Source of the DNA: Rhodovulum sulfidophilum
GTDB taxonomy: Bacteria; Pseudomonadota; Alphaproteobacteria; Rhodobacterales; Rhodobacteraceae
Assembly: GCA_003241785.1 (NCBI GenBank)
Contig: QFPW01000042.1
Coordinates: forward strand, 1-11,655
DNA: 11,655 nt
Reading direction: 5' to 3'
The notes under the pieces are model-generated. The model searched no databases. It saw only the letters and a list, made by a program, of their open reading frames with translations, and was not told where the DNA came from. This document shows positions 1-7,052 of the stretch, in pieces; within the stretch, counting starts at the first letter, position 1, and the number at the start of each line of letters is the position of its first letter. A program made the translations under genes and the position numbers.

Positions 1-96
1 ATGTGTGGATGCCCCCTGATGCGCAAGGTTCTTGATCGGTCGGGGCATGTGATCGGTGCGGTCATGTGTCAGGCCTCGCAGGTGCGGCGCTAACGG
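1..96. repeat. Terminal direct repeat, left copy
   Basis: These 96 bases match 11560-11655 base for base in the same orientation. The match runs to both ends of the window, so neither edge of the repeat is visible and it may be longer. It falls in the non-coding 3' end of the IS110-family remnant. Either the molecule is circular (head/tail redundancy) or a second copy of this insertion-sequence end lies beyond the regulator gene. Confidence 0.97.
34..67. repeat. Tandem 17-bp imperfect repeat in the IS end
   Basis: GATCGGTCGGGGCATGT (34-50) is followed directly by GATCGGTGCGGTCATGT (51-67), identical at 14 of 17 positions. The same pair recurs at 11593-11626 as part of the terminal repeat. 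Paired near-identical segments in an insertion-sequence end could be transposase-binding sites or guide segments of the RNA. Which of these applies is not shown. Confidence 0.7.
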
Positions 97-251
97 CCGC
101 GGGCCGGCATGGAGATGCGCGGATCGGGTCCAGATCAATTTGGCGAGCTCGAGGCTCGGCGAGTCAGACTGGTTTTCCGGCTCCCTCCTTTCGATCGATT
201 GCCCTTGCCGTTCAGGCCCTCCTCACATCCCCGACGCTCCGTCGACGCCTG

Positions 252-671
252 TCACGCCGCCAACGGATCCCGGTAACTCTCTTCCTTCGTCTGCATGGCC
301 CAAGCGGCCCGGGCCATCTTGTTGGCCAGCGCGATCACCACCACCATCCGCGGCTTGCGCGCGAGCATGCGTTCGAGCCAGCTCTCCTCGGTCACGCCTC
401 GTCGGACCGCGGCGCGCACCACGGCCATGGCGCCGATGATCAGAAGCCTGCGGATGTCCCGTTGGCCCATCTTCGAGGTTCTTCCCAGAACCTGCTTACC
501 GCCGGTCGAGTGCTGCCGCGGAACGAGCCCGAGCCAGGCGGCGAGCTGACGCCCGTTCTTGAAGCAGCTCCGATCGCCGCCCCCCGCGACCAACTCCGTC
601 GCCGTGATCGGCCCGATCCCTTCGATCCTTCCGATACGCTGACAGGCCTCGTTGTCCTGGAAGAGGGTCAT
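252..671 (-). pseudogene. IS110-family transposase, C-terminal fragment
   Basis: About 140 residues remain of a protein normally 300-400 residues long. The fragment carries the helix-hairpin-helix-like segment (GIGPITATELVA), the conserved AAWLGLVPRQHSTGGKQ block with the serine region tied to recombination in this family, GRTSKMGQRDIRRLL, and the ALANKMARAAWAM tail. These are the hallmarks of the Transposase_20 domain in IS1111-type members. The N-terminal DEDD RuvC-like domain is missing, and upstream sequence runs straight into the aldolase region. An in-frame ATG at 671 has no convincing ribosome binding site; the open frame reaches 725, but those extra residues do not look like transposase. 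It is a truncated, presumably inactive gene, and no internal frameshift is evident. Confidence 0.85.
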
Positions 672-672
672 C

Positions 673-702
673 TCCACTCCCCCGATGTCGCATCGGAGTG
701 GA
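673..702. terminator. Hairpin at IS/operon junction
   Basis: TCCACT...AGTGGA encloses CCGATG-tcg-CATCGG: two 6-bp stems separated by a three-base CCC bulge on one side, with a 3-base loop. It starts about 40 bases past the aldolase stop and could end the minus-strand operon transcript. It has no T-tract in that direction, so it would not be a standard intrinsic terminator. It may instead belong to the damaged insertion sequence. Confidence 0.4.
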
Positions 703-741
703 CCAGCGAAACATGAACTCCACAAGCGTTGAGTGCAGAAT

Positions 742-1383
742 TTAGCGGTACCCCGAGACGTAGGTGCCGGCGTCGATCCTGGCGAGAATCTCCGCCTCCC
801 GCTCGGCCTGCGCCAGGGCGCGCGCGAGAAGGTCCTCGGCGATCGAGGTCGGAAAGGCGGCGACCCCGTCGGCGTCTCCGATCACCAGGTCGCCGGGGTG
901 GACGACCATCCCGCCCACGGCGATCGGCACGTTGATCTCGCCGGGGCCGGCCTTGTAGGGGCCGAGGTGGATCGCCGCTCGCGCGTAGACCGGGAAATCC
1001 GAGCGCGCGAGGGCGTCCGAATCCCGAACCGCGCCGTCGATGACGAAACCCGCCATACCACGCCGCGCCGCGAGCGTCATCATGATCTCGCCGATCAGCG
1101 CGCGGCTGATGTCGCCGCCGCCGTCGATGACCAGCACATCGCCCGGGCGCGCCAGGTCGAGCGCCTCGTGGATGACCGCGTTGTCGCCCGCCCGGGTCCG
1201 CAGAGTGAACGCGGTTCCCGCCAGGGGCGCGCCGGAATGGAACGGCCGCAATCCCACTGCCCCGACGGCCCGGTGCAGGTTGTCGCTGACGTTCGCGACC
1301 GACAGGCCATGGAAGGCGGCGACCAGATCCGGGCGCGCCTGGCACGGTATCGGGCTGCGACGGTTTCCAAAGCCGCGGCTCAC
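742..1383 (-). CDS. RraA/LigK-like aldolase family protein
   Basis: A 213-residue protein of the RraA-like family, which includes 4-hydroxy-4-methyl-2-oxoglutarate / 4-carboxy-4-hydroxy-2-oxoadipate aldolases (LigK, ProA type) and the RNase E inhibitor RraA. The aldolases are divalent-metal enzymes that release pyruvate. Seen here are GDVLVIDGGGDISRALIGE (residues 81-99), IDGAVRD (115-121, with the Arg120-Asp121 pair that in aldolases binds substrate and metal), GEINVPI and GDLVIGDADGV (164-174). The start is GTG at 1383, overlapping the upstream ATPase stop as GTGA, with AGGAGG seven bases before it; the frame stays open to 1548 but that part lies inside the ATPase gene. It is the last gene of the operon. 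Next to a LigI-like lactonase and a hydratase, an aldolase role is far likelier than RNase E inhibition. Substrate unknown. Confidence 0.88.
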   Translation of the reverse strand: MSRGFGNRRSPIPCQARPDLVAAFHGLSVANVSDNLHRAVGAVGLRPFHSGAPLAGTAFTLRTRAGDNAVIHEALDLARPGDVLVIDGGGDISRALIGEIMMTLAARRGMAGFVIDGAVRDSDALARSDFPVYARAAIHLGPYKAGPGEINVPIAVGGMVVHPGDLVIGDADGVAAFPTSIAEDLLARALAQAEREAEILARIDAGTYVSGYR

Positions 1384-2399
1384 GCCGTCGCCTCCTGGAT
1401 CGCCATGCGGTCCCGCGGGAGCATCGAGGAAATCTGCTCCCCGGCTCGCCAGCACGCGACCCTGTGGCCGGCCTCCTGCTCGAGAAGCGGTGGCTCGACC
1501 GTGGCGCAGCGGGGAATAGCCAGGGGGCAGCGTGTGTGGAACCGGCACCCCGAGGGCGGATTGAGCGGGCTCGGCACCTCTCCGGACAGGATCACGCGGC
1601 GCCGCCGCTTCTCCACGGCCGGTTCCGGAATCGGGACCGCCGACATCAGCGATTGCGTATAAGGGTGGAGCTGACGCCGGTAGATCGTGCGCGACGGCGC
1701 GATCTCGACGATCTTGCCCAGATACATCACCGCGACATCGTGGCTGAAATGCTTCACGACCGCCAGGCCATGGGCGATGAACAGGAACGTCAGGTCCAGC
1801 CGAGCTTGCAGATCCCGCAGCAGATTGACGACCTGCGCCTGGACCGAGACGTCGAGCGCCGAGACCGGCTCGTCGCAGACGATGAAATCGGGTTCCATCG
1901 CGAGGGCGCGGGCGATGCCGACGCGCTGCCTTTGTCCGCCCGAAAACTCGTGCGGATAGCGCCCGGCGAAGCGGGGATTGAGCCCGACCAGCTCGAGCAG
2001 TTCGGTCACGCGCGCCGGGATCTCTCCGGGGGGACGCAGCCGGTGCACGCGCAGCGGCTCCGCGATGGCGCCGCCGATGGTCATCCGGGGATTGAGCGAG
2101 GCATAGGGATCCTGGAAAACCATCTGCGCCTTGCGCCGCATGGCGCGCATCGCGCGGGCGTCGAGCCTCAGCAGGTCCCGCCCGTCGAGGAGTACCTCGC
2201 CCCCGGCGGCCGGGGTCAGCCGCAGCAGCGCGCGCCCGGTCGAAGTCTTGCCGCAGCCACTCTCGCCGACGAGGCCGAGCGTGCGACCCCTTTCGATCGA
2301 GAAGCTCACGGCGTCCACCGCCTTGATGGCGGCGGACCCGTCGCGGCGCGCGCCGAAATGCACGGAGAGGTTCCGAACGTCGACCAGGGGCGGGTTCAT
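1380..2399 (-). CDS. Peptide/solute ABC transporter ATPase (DppF/OppF type)
   Basis: A 339-residue ATPase of the oligopeptide/dipeptide importer class, at the cytoplasmic face of the permeases. Motifs in order: Walker A GESGCGKTS (45-53), Q-loop VFQDP (94-98), signature FSGGQRQR (152-159), Walker B DFIVCDEP (171-178), switch His210. The C-terminal extension has Cys285, 291, 298 and 316, the arrangement that holds an iron-sulfur cluster in studied Dpp/Opp ATPases. An oddity is the residue after the switch histidine: Gly (IAHG) where most relatives have Asp. The ATG at 2399 overlaps the upstream ATPase stop as ATGA, with GGAGG about ten bases before it. It is translationally coupled on both sides. 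The ligand cannot be read from the ATPase. Confidence 0.95.
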   Translation of the reverse strand: MNPPLVDVRNLSVHFGARRDGSAAIKAVDAVSFSIERGRTLGLVGESGCGKTSTGRALLRLTPAAGGEVLLDGRDLLRLDARAMRAMRRKAQMVFQDPYASLNPRMTIGGAIAEPLRVHRLRPPGEIPARVTELLELVGLNPRFAGRYPHEFSGGQRQRVGIARALAMEPDFIVCDEPVSALDVSVQAQVVNLLRDLQARLDLTFLFIAHGLAVVKHFSHDVAVMYLGKIVEIAPSRTIYRRQLHPYTQSLMSAVPIPEPAVEKRRRRVILSGEVPSPLNPPSGCRFHTRCPLAIPRCATVEPPLLEQEAGHRVACWRAGEQISSMLPRDRMAIQEATA

Positions 2400-3445
2400 G
2401 GCATAAATTCCTCCGGCGTCACGCCGTACCGCGTTGGAAGCGTGTCACGTTCGATGTCGAAATGGCAGGCGATGCGATGGCCCGGCGCGACGTCGCGCAG
2501 GCGCGGAAGCTCCCGGTCGCACCGGCCCGGCGCCGCGTGTTCGCACCGGGGCGCGAACGGGCAGCCCGTGGGCATACGCGTAAGGTCGGGCGGCATGCCC
2601 GGGATGGGCGTGAGGCGCCGGCCCTCCTCGTCGTCGAGGCGTGGCAGCGAATTGAGCAGCCCTATCGTATAGGGCATCCGAGGATGCTCGAAGAGCATTT
2701 CCGTCGGCGCCTCCTCGACCACGCGGCCCGCGTACATCACGATGACCCGATCGGTTGCTCCCGCCACGATCCCGAGATCATGGGTGATTAGGATGATCGA
2801 GGTTCCCCGTTCCGCCTGGATTGAGCGCAACAGATCGAGGATCTGCGCCTGGATCGTCACGTCGAGCGCGGTCGTGGGTTCGTCGGCGATCACCAGATCC
2901 GGGTCGCAGGCCAAAGCGATCGCGATCATCACCCGCTGCCGCATCCCGCCGGAGAACTGGTGCGGATAGTCGTCCAGGCGCTCGGCGGGCCTGGGAATGC
3001 CGACGAGCTCCAGCAGACTGATCGCGTGACGACGCGCCTGCCCGGGGCCGAGGCCCTGATGCCGCATCGGCCCTTCGCACAACTGCCGGCCGATCGTGAG
3101 CAGCGGGTTGAGCGAGGTCATCGGATCCTGGAAGATCATCGAGATCCGGTTTCCGCGGATTCGCCGCAGCGGGCGTTCGCCGATCCGCGTCAGATCCTGG
3201 CCATGGAACAGGATGCTTCCTCCGGCGACGCGCCCGGCCGGAGGCCGGATCAGTCCCATCACGGACAGGGACGTGACCGACTTGCCCGATCCGCTCTCGC
3301 CGACGATACCCAGCGTCTCTCCGCGGCGCACCGCGAAGCTGACGTCGTTGACGGCCGCCACCTCGCCGTCGCGGGTGTCGAAGCAGGTGAGCAGATGGTC
3401 CACCTCGAGCACGGGGACATTGTCCATATGGTGTAGATCCTTCAT
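2396..3445 (-). CDS. Peptide/solute ABC transporter ATPase (DppD/OppD type)
   Basis: A 349-residue partner ATPase with an intact set of motifs: Walker A GESGSGKS (49-56), Q-loop IFQDP (104-108), signature FSGGMRQR (164-171), Walker B DLVIADEP (183-190), switch His222 followed by the usual Asp. The C-terminal oligopeptide-transporter domain carries Cys295, 301, 309 and 327, likely iron-sulfur ligands as known for this class. The start at 3445 lies nine bases after the permease stop behind a G-rich stretch; a second ATG at 3427 preceded by AAGGA is an alternative that removes six residues. It overlaps the next ATPase by four bases. Together the two ATPases form the usual heterodimer driving import. 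Confidence 0.95.
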   Translation of the reverse strand: MKDLHHMDNVPVLEVDHLLTCFDTRDGEVAAVNDVSFAVRRGETLGIVGESGSGKSVTSLSVMGLIRPPAGRVAGGSILFHGQDLTRIGERPLRRIRGNRISMIFQDPMTSLNPLLTIGRQLCEGPMRHQGLGPGQARRHAISLLELVGIPRPAERLDDYPHQFSGGMRQRVMIAIALACDPDLVIADEPTTALDVTIQAQILDLLRSIQAERGTSIILITHDLGIVAGATDRVIVMYAGRVVEEAPTEMLFEHPRMPYTIGLLNSLPRLDDEEGRRLTPIPGMPPDLTRMPTGCPFAPRCEHAAPGRCDRELPRLRDVAPGHRIACHFDIERDTLPTRYGVTPEEFMP

Positions 3446-3454
3446 TCCCGCCCC

Positions 3455-4330
3455 CTATCCGCCGCGCATCCGCGGATCGAGAAGATCGCGCAGGGCGTCG
3501 CCGAGGAAGTTGAATCCGAAGACCACGATGCTGATGGCGAGGCCCGGAAAGATCGCCAGCCAGGGCGCCTGCGTCATGTAGCTTTGCGTCTTGCCGCTCA
3601 GCATCCCGCCCCAGGACGGCTCGGGGGGCGGAATTCCGAGGCCGAGGAAGCTCAGCGCCGCCTCGGACAGGATCGCGCCCGCGAGCCCCGCCGTCGCCAG
3701 GATGATGTAGGGCGCGACGCAGTTCGGCAGGATCTGAAAGAAGATGATCCGCGCGTCGGAATAGCCGAGGTTCACCGCCGCCTCAACGAACTGCCGCTCG
3801 CGGATCTGCAGCGTCGCCGCCCGGATGACGCGGGCCGCGCCCGGCATGATCACCACCGCGATGGCGATGATCACATTCTCCAGCGCCGGCCCGAGCGCTG
3901 CCACCATCATCAGCGCCAGGATGAGCATCGGAAAGGACATCATCGTGTCGACGACGCGCTGGATGAGGTAGTCGAGGCGCCCACCGAAGTAGCCTCCCAC
4001 CAGGCCGAGGACGGCGCCGATCCCGGTGCCGATCAGCACCGAGAAAACCCCGACGATCAGCGACACGCGCGAGCCGAGGATGAGCCGGCTCCACAGGTCG
4101 CGGCCCAGCTCATCCGTTCCCAGCCAGTTCTCCGGGCCGGGTGGACGCAGGACGCGGGCGCCATCGATGAGATAGGGATCGTGCGTCATCAGGAGCGGCG
4201 CGGCGAGCGCCACGGCCACGAAAAGGATGACGACGAGCGCGCCCGCGGCGCCGAGCGGCTTGCGGGCCGCGAGGTCACGGAGGGCCGCCAGACGGTCACG
4301 ACCGGCGGCGTGGAATTCCAGGATGGCCAT
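3455..4330 (-). CDS. ABC transporter permease (DppC/OppC type)
   Basis: A 291-residue inner-membrane protein. It has an N-terminal membrane segment (GALVVILFVAVALAAPLLM), the DppC-type periplasmic motif WLGTDELGRDLWSR, several further hydrophobic helices, and the cytoplasmic EAA loop (EAAVNLGY...ILPN) that docks on the ATPases. It ends with the family's typical LGDALRDLLDPRMRG. ATG 4330 is chosen because AGGAGG lies six bases upstream; ATG 4345 would overlap the previous stop as ATGA and add five residues, but has no ribosome binding site. The frame is open further upstream to 5500, but that part lies inside the other permease and does not encode family sequence. Confidence 0.94.
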   Translation of the reverse strand: MAILEFHAAGRDRLAALRDLAARKPLGAAGALVVILFVAVALAAPLLMTHDPYLIDGARVLRPPGPENWLGTDELGRDLWSRLILGSRVSLIVGVFSVLIGTGIGAVLGLVGGYFGGRLDYLIQRVVDTMMSFPMLILALMMVAALGPALENVIIAIAVVIMPGAARVIRAATLQIRERQFVEAAVNLGYSDARIIFFQILPNCVAPYIILATAGLAGAILSEAALSFLGLGIPPPEPSWGGMLSGKTQSYMTQAPWLAIFPGLAISIVVFGFNFLGDALRDLLDPRMRGG

Positions 4331-4341
4331 CTGCGCCCTCC

Positions 4342-5301
4342 TCATCTGTGTCGGATGCGCGGATCGATCAGGCCATAGAGCAGATCGACCGTCAGGTTCA
4401 GAAGCGCGAAGAGCAGGCCGAGCAACAGCACCACCGCCTGGACGACGGGGTAGTCGCGGTGGAAGATCGCGTCGATCAGGTACCGGCCGAGCCCGGGCAG
4501 GGTGAAGATCGTCTCCATCACGACCGCGCCGCTCAGCAGGCTGCCGAATTCGATCGCGGCGATGGTCAGGACGGGGAGCAGCGCGTTCCGCAGCGCATGC
4601 GTCACCAGCACGGCGCGGCCGCCGAGGCCCTTGGCCCGGGCCGTGCGGATATAGTCCTCGCGCAGCACCTCCACCACCGAGGACCGCGTCATGCGGGCGA
4701 TGATCGCGGCATTGCCGAAGGCGATCACGAGCGCGGGCCAGAAGAGCTGCTGAAGGTTGACCAGCGGATCCTGCCAGAGTGACACATAGCCAAGCGGAGG
4801 GACCCAGCGAAAGAACGTGGCGAGGCCCAGGATGACCAAGGTGCCGAGCCAGAAGCTTGGGATGGTGAGCCCGGCGACGCTGACCGTGCGCAGCGCCAGA
4901 TCGAGCCAGCTGTCCTGACGGACGGCGCAGATGATGCCGATCGCCAGCCCCGCGACCAGCGACATGGCCAGCGCCAGCAGCGCGAGCTCGACCGTCAGCG
5001 GGATCCGCTGGGCGATCTCGGCGAGGACCGGCTTGCCGCTCCACAGTGAATTGCCCGCGTCCAGCATCAGCATGTTCCCGACCCAGGCCAGGTATTGCCG
5101 CCAGAGCGGATCGTTCAGTCCGAGCTGGTCGCGCAGCGCCGCGACGGCGGCGGGATCGGCGGCCGCGCCGTCGCGATCGCCGCTGAGGATCATCGACGCG
5201 ACGTCGCCCGGCAGCATGCGCATGACCAGGAAGACGACGATCGAAACCCCGAACAGGATCGGCAGCAGCCCCGCCAGACGGCGGGCGGCGAAATTTCCCA
5301 T
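4342..5301 (-). CDS. ABC transporter permease (DppB/OppB type)
   Basis: A 319-residue inner-membrane permease. It starts with the classic DppB N-terminus (first helix LLPILFGVSIVVFLVMRMLPGD), followed by the periplasmic stretch with LRDQLGLNDPLWRQYLAWV and the remaining helices. The EAA loop reads DYIRTARAKGLGGRAVLVTH, and the protein ends in LYGLIDPRIRHR. The ATG at 5301 is six bases after GGAGG; an in-frame ATG at 5331 lies inside an intercistronic hairpin and is less likely. It pairs with the DppC-type permease to form the membrane channel. The hairpin directly upstream may set its expression relative to the genes before it. Confidence 0.95.
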   Translation of the reverse strand: MGNFAARRLAGLLPILFGVSIVVFLVMRMLPGDVASMILSGDRDGAAADPAAVAALRDQLGLNDPLWRQYLAWVGNMLMLDAGNSLWSGKPVLAEIAQRIPLTVELALLALAMSLVAGLAIGIICAVRQDSWLDLALRTVSVAGLTIPSFWLGTLVILGLATFFRWVPPLGYVSLWQDPLVNLQQLFWPALVIAFGNAAIIARMTRSSVVEVLREDYIRTARAKGLGGRAVLVTHALRNALLPVLTIAAIEFGSLLSGAVVMETIFTLPGLGRYLIDAIFHRDYPVVQAVVLLLGLLFALLNLTVDLLYGLIDPRIRHR

Positions 5302-5314
5302 TGGTCTCCTCCCT

Positions 5315-5351
5315 GAGGCGGCGGGCACCATAGCCCGCCACCTGGCGCCTC
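5315..5351 (-). promoter_or_regulatory. Intercistronic hairpin before permease genes
   Basis: A perfect 7-bp stem GGCGGGC/GCCCGCC with a 6-base loop (5320-5339) sits inside an outer stem GAGGC/GCCTC (5315-5319 with 5347-5351). It fills the gap between the NHL stop and the permease ribosome binding site. No T-tract follows, so it is more likely an mRNA-stability or partial-attenuation element than a full terminator. It could let the upstream genes be expressed more than the permeases. Confidence 0.55.
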
Positions 5352-5352
5352 T

Positions 5353-6252
5353 TCAGTGCGCTCTGACGTGTTTGCGGACGTACCGCGCGTGCCGGTCGCA
5401 GCCGGTGTAGATGTTGCCCGAGGAATCCACGGCCATGCCGTGGACGGCGGTGATCAGCTCGTCGTCGGTCGCGTCCGGATTCCCGGCCCGCTGGCCCCAT
5501 ACCGAGAGCAGGTCTCCCTGGTCAGAGTAGATGTGAACATGCTTGTCATCCAGCGCGTAGATGAACCCCTGAGCGTCGGCCGCGACGGCGTTCGGCTTCT
5601 TGCGCACCGGCGTCTCGAACAGGAACTCGCCCGTGTCGGTGAAGGCCTGGAGGCGGTTGTTTCCCCGGTCGCAGACGAGGACGCGCCCCTTGGCGTCGAC
5701 GAAGACGTCGTGGACGGTATTGAACTGACCCGGCCCGCTGCCCGGTTCACCCCAGGACAGCAGCGGATCGCCCTCTGGCGAGAACTTGTGGACACGGCAA
5801 TTGCCATAGCCGTCGCCGACGAACATTTCTCCCGCCGGGTTGAAAGCGACGCTGGTCGGATAGGCGAAGGGCGCTCCGACCCGGGCGAGCTTGCTGACCT
5901 GCGGCATGTAGCCGGTATCCGAAGGATTGCCGCGCATCCCCCAGGTCCGCACCATCTCCCCCTCGAAGGTGAAGCTGGTGACGGTATGCCCCTTGTTGTC
6001 CACGCAATAGATGAGCCCGTCCGGGGAAAGCCCGATCCCGTGAGGGTTGACGAACATGCCCTCTCCCCAGCCGACGATGAAGCGCCCGTCGGGCTCGAAC
6101 ACGCGTATCGCCGGGCCCTGCCGGCAAAAGGCGTAGAGACGGTCCTGCTTGTCCACCGCGAGGGTGCTCGCGTTGCGAATGCGGTCTCCGTCCGGCATGC
6201 TGCCCCAGCCGATCTCGGCCTCGTAACGGAACTGCCCCGATCCCATAGTCAT
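5353..6252 (-). CDS. NHL-repeat six-bladed beta-propeller protein
   Basis: A protein of about 299 residues built of NHL repeats, for example LAVDKQDRLYAFCR, IGLSPDGLIYCVD, VAFNPAGEMFVGDGYGN, VFVDAKGRVLVCDRGNNRLQAF and MAVDSSGNIYTG. Histidines in NPHG (71), VHD (181) and VHG (271) recur at matching blade positions; in peptidyl-alpha-hydroxyglycine alpha-amidating lyase three similarly spaced histidines bind zinc, so a metal-dependent lyase-like site is plausible. There is no signal peptide, which points to the cytoplasm. The start at ATG 6252 is preferred because GGAGG lies ten bases upstream; ATG 6261 is only one base from that site and would add three residues. Substrate and reaction are unknown. 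Lactonase-type propellers (SMP-30) are the main alternative. Confidence 0.85.
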   Translation of the reverse strand: MTMGSGQFRYEAEIGWGSMPDGDRIRNASTLAVDKQDRLYAFCRQGPAIRVFEPDGRFIVGWGEGMFVNPHGIGLSPDGLIYCVDNKGHTVTSFTFEGEMVRTWGMRGNPSDTGYMPQVSKLARVGAPFAYPTSVAFNPAGEMFVGDGYGNCRVHKFSPEGDPLLSWGEPGSGPGQFNTVHDVFVDAKGRVLVCDRGNNRLQAFTDTGEFLFETPVRKKPNAVAADAQGFIYALDDKHVHIYSDQGDLLSVWGQRAGNPDATDDELITAVHGMAVDSSGNIYTGCDRHARYVRKHVRAH

Positions 6253-6282
6253 CTGCTTCATCCCTCCTCCGATCGCGCGTGA

Positions 6283-7035
6283 TCAGTCGATCCCGGTGGC
6301 GAACAGCGCGGCTTCCATCTGCCGGCGGCTCTTGAGGCCGGGCGTGTCGCGGCACAGACGGGTCATGGCCGCGATCTCCCCCGGGATCCGGTCGAACCTG
6401 CGATCGCGCATATGCTGGGCGATCTTGCGCATCTCGACATAGCGGTCGCCGATGCTGGCGAACTGAACGCCCCGGCTCATAGCCAGGGAGACGAGCGCGC
6501 CCAGCTGGTGCGAAGACAGCATGCCGGTATTGGGCAGCGCGCGCTCCACAAGCCCGGTCCATCGGGGGATCACCCGCTCACGGTGAACCATCATCGCCTG
6601 ATCCCACGGGATGCTGAGCCCCGCGTCCGCGAAGAACGCGGCCAGGGCGGGCCCACCCGGGTCGCCTCGCAGACCCAGACCACTGACGAGCTTGTGGATC
6701 CATTCGCCGTCGAGGACACCTTCCCAGTCGGTCGCGTTCATCGCGCTCGTGACATAGCCAAGATCGTAGCCGATCCCCAGCGTCGCCCCCGCGAGCCCCC
6801 CCGGCCAATAGCAGCCGGCGTACCGGCGCGCGTAAGTCTCCGCGTCGCCGACGAGGAAGGCGGCGGTCATTTCGACCGCCTCCGGCGAGATCCGCGTGTC
6901 CGAGGGCGCCATCGACATCAGGATGGGTGGCACCACCGCGTCGGCGAACCACGCGGCGCCTTCTCGATCGCGCTGGTTGTCGAGGAGGCTGGCATCGGTC
7001 GCCTCCGGACATGTATCGATCCTGTCGTGCATCAT
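6283..7035 (-). CDS. T4-lysozyme/pesticin-fold protein, probably catalytically altered
   Basis: A 250-residue protein whose residues 49-247 resemble pesticin-like / T4-lysozyme-like muramidases: ISPEAVEMTAAF, YWPGGLAGATLGIGYDLGY (76-94), LSSHQLGALVSLAMSRG (173-189, like the T4 helix around residue 95) and a C-terminal LKSRRQMEAALF. Thr85 before LGIG matches T4 Thr26. By spacing to Tyr68, the position of catalytic Glu11 of T4 lysozyme is Leu61, so muramidase activity is doubtful. No signal peptide or transmembrane helix is seen, unusual for a cell-wall enzyme. The ATG at 7035 follows GGGGAGG by five bases; the gene begins 17 bases after the amidohydrolase stop. Its role in a transport and catabolism operon is unknown. 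Confidence 0.7.
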   Translation of the reverse strand: MMHDRIDTCPEATDASLLDNQRDREGAAWFADAVVPPILMSMAPSDTRISPEAVEMTAAFLVGDAETYARRYAGCYWPGGLAGATLGIGYDLGYVTSAMNATDWEGVLDGEWIHKLVSGLGLRGDPGGPALAAFFADAGLSIPWDQAMMVHRERVIPRWTGLVERALPNTGMLSSHQLGALVSLAMSRGVQFASIGDRYVEMRKIAQHMRDRRFDRIPGEIAAMTRLCRDTPGLKSRRQMEAALFATGID

Positions 7036-7052
7036 CTGATCCTCCCCGCCGC

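Larger units (their letters stand above)
1..251 (-). ncRNA. IS110 3' non-coding end, candidate guide-RNA region
   Basis: This is the stretch between the transposase stop and the presumed element end, without a convincing reading frame. Members of the IS1111 group are known to encode their guide RNA (bridge or seekRNA) downstream of the transposase, and this is the corresponding place. Visible structure includes a perfect 5-bp hairpin with a 5-base loop (CGAGC/GCTCG, 144-158) and two adjacent 17-base imperfect repeats (34-50 and 51-67). I could not fold the RNA or define its ends, so the RNA is inferred from position and family. Confidence 0.4.
1..702 (-). mobile_element. IS110-family (IS1111-group) element, 3' remnant
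   Basis: This stretch reads on the minus strand as the 3' part of an IS110-family element: a C-terminal transposase fragment followed by about 250 bases of non-coding sequence reaching position 1. The first half of the transposase, with its DEDD domain, is absent, and host sequence (the aldolase gene) begins by 744. The break lies roughly between 671 and 740; 702 is the outer edge of a hairpin there and only a working limit. The left edge is uncertain because the window ends. The element cannot make a full transposase here, though its right end may still be usable in trans. Confidence 0.75.

Noticed and set aside
1..93. Small 30-residue frame in the terminal repeat, also present in the right copy
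   Set aside because: It has no clear ribosome binding site and no recognisable sequence, and it lies in the non-coding end of an insertion sequence on the strand opposite its transposase.
742..1383. RraA-like protein as a true RNase E inhibitor
   Set aside because: The metal and substrate residues of the aldolases (DGAVRD) are present, and the gene sits in a catabolic operon, so the aldolase branch fits better.
1464..2672. Long plus-strand open frame opposite the ATPases (402 codons)
   Set aside because: It is antisense to two genes with complete catalytic motifs. Its composition is typical of high-GC shadow frames, with no recognisable domain.
3455..5500. A 681-codon open frame that could look like a fused double permease
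   Set aside because: Only the part below 4345 encodes permease sequence. The upstream part is Arg/Gly-rich frame-shifted sequence inside the DppB-type gene, which is itself intact in another frame.
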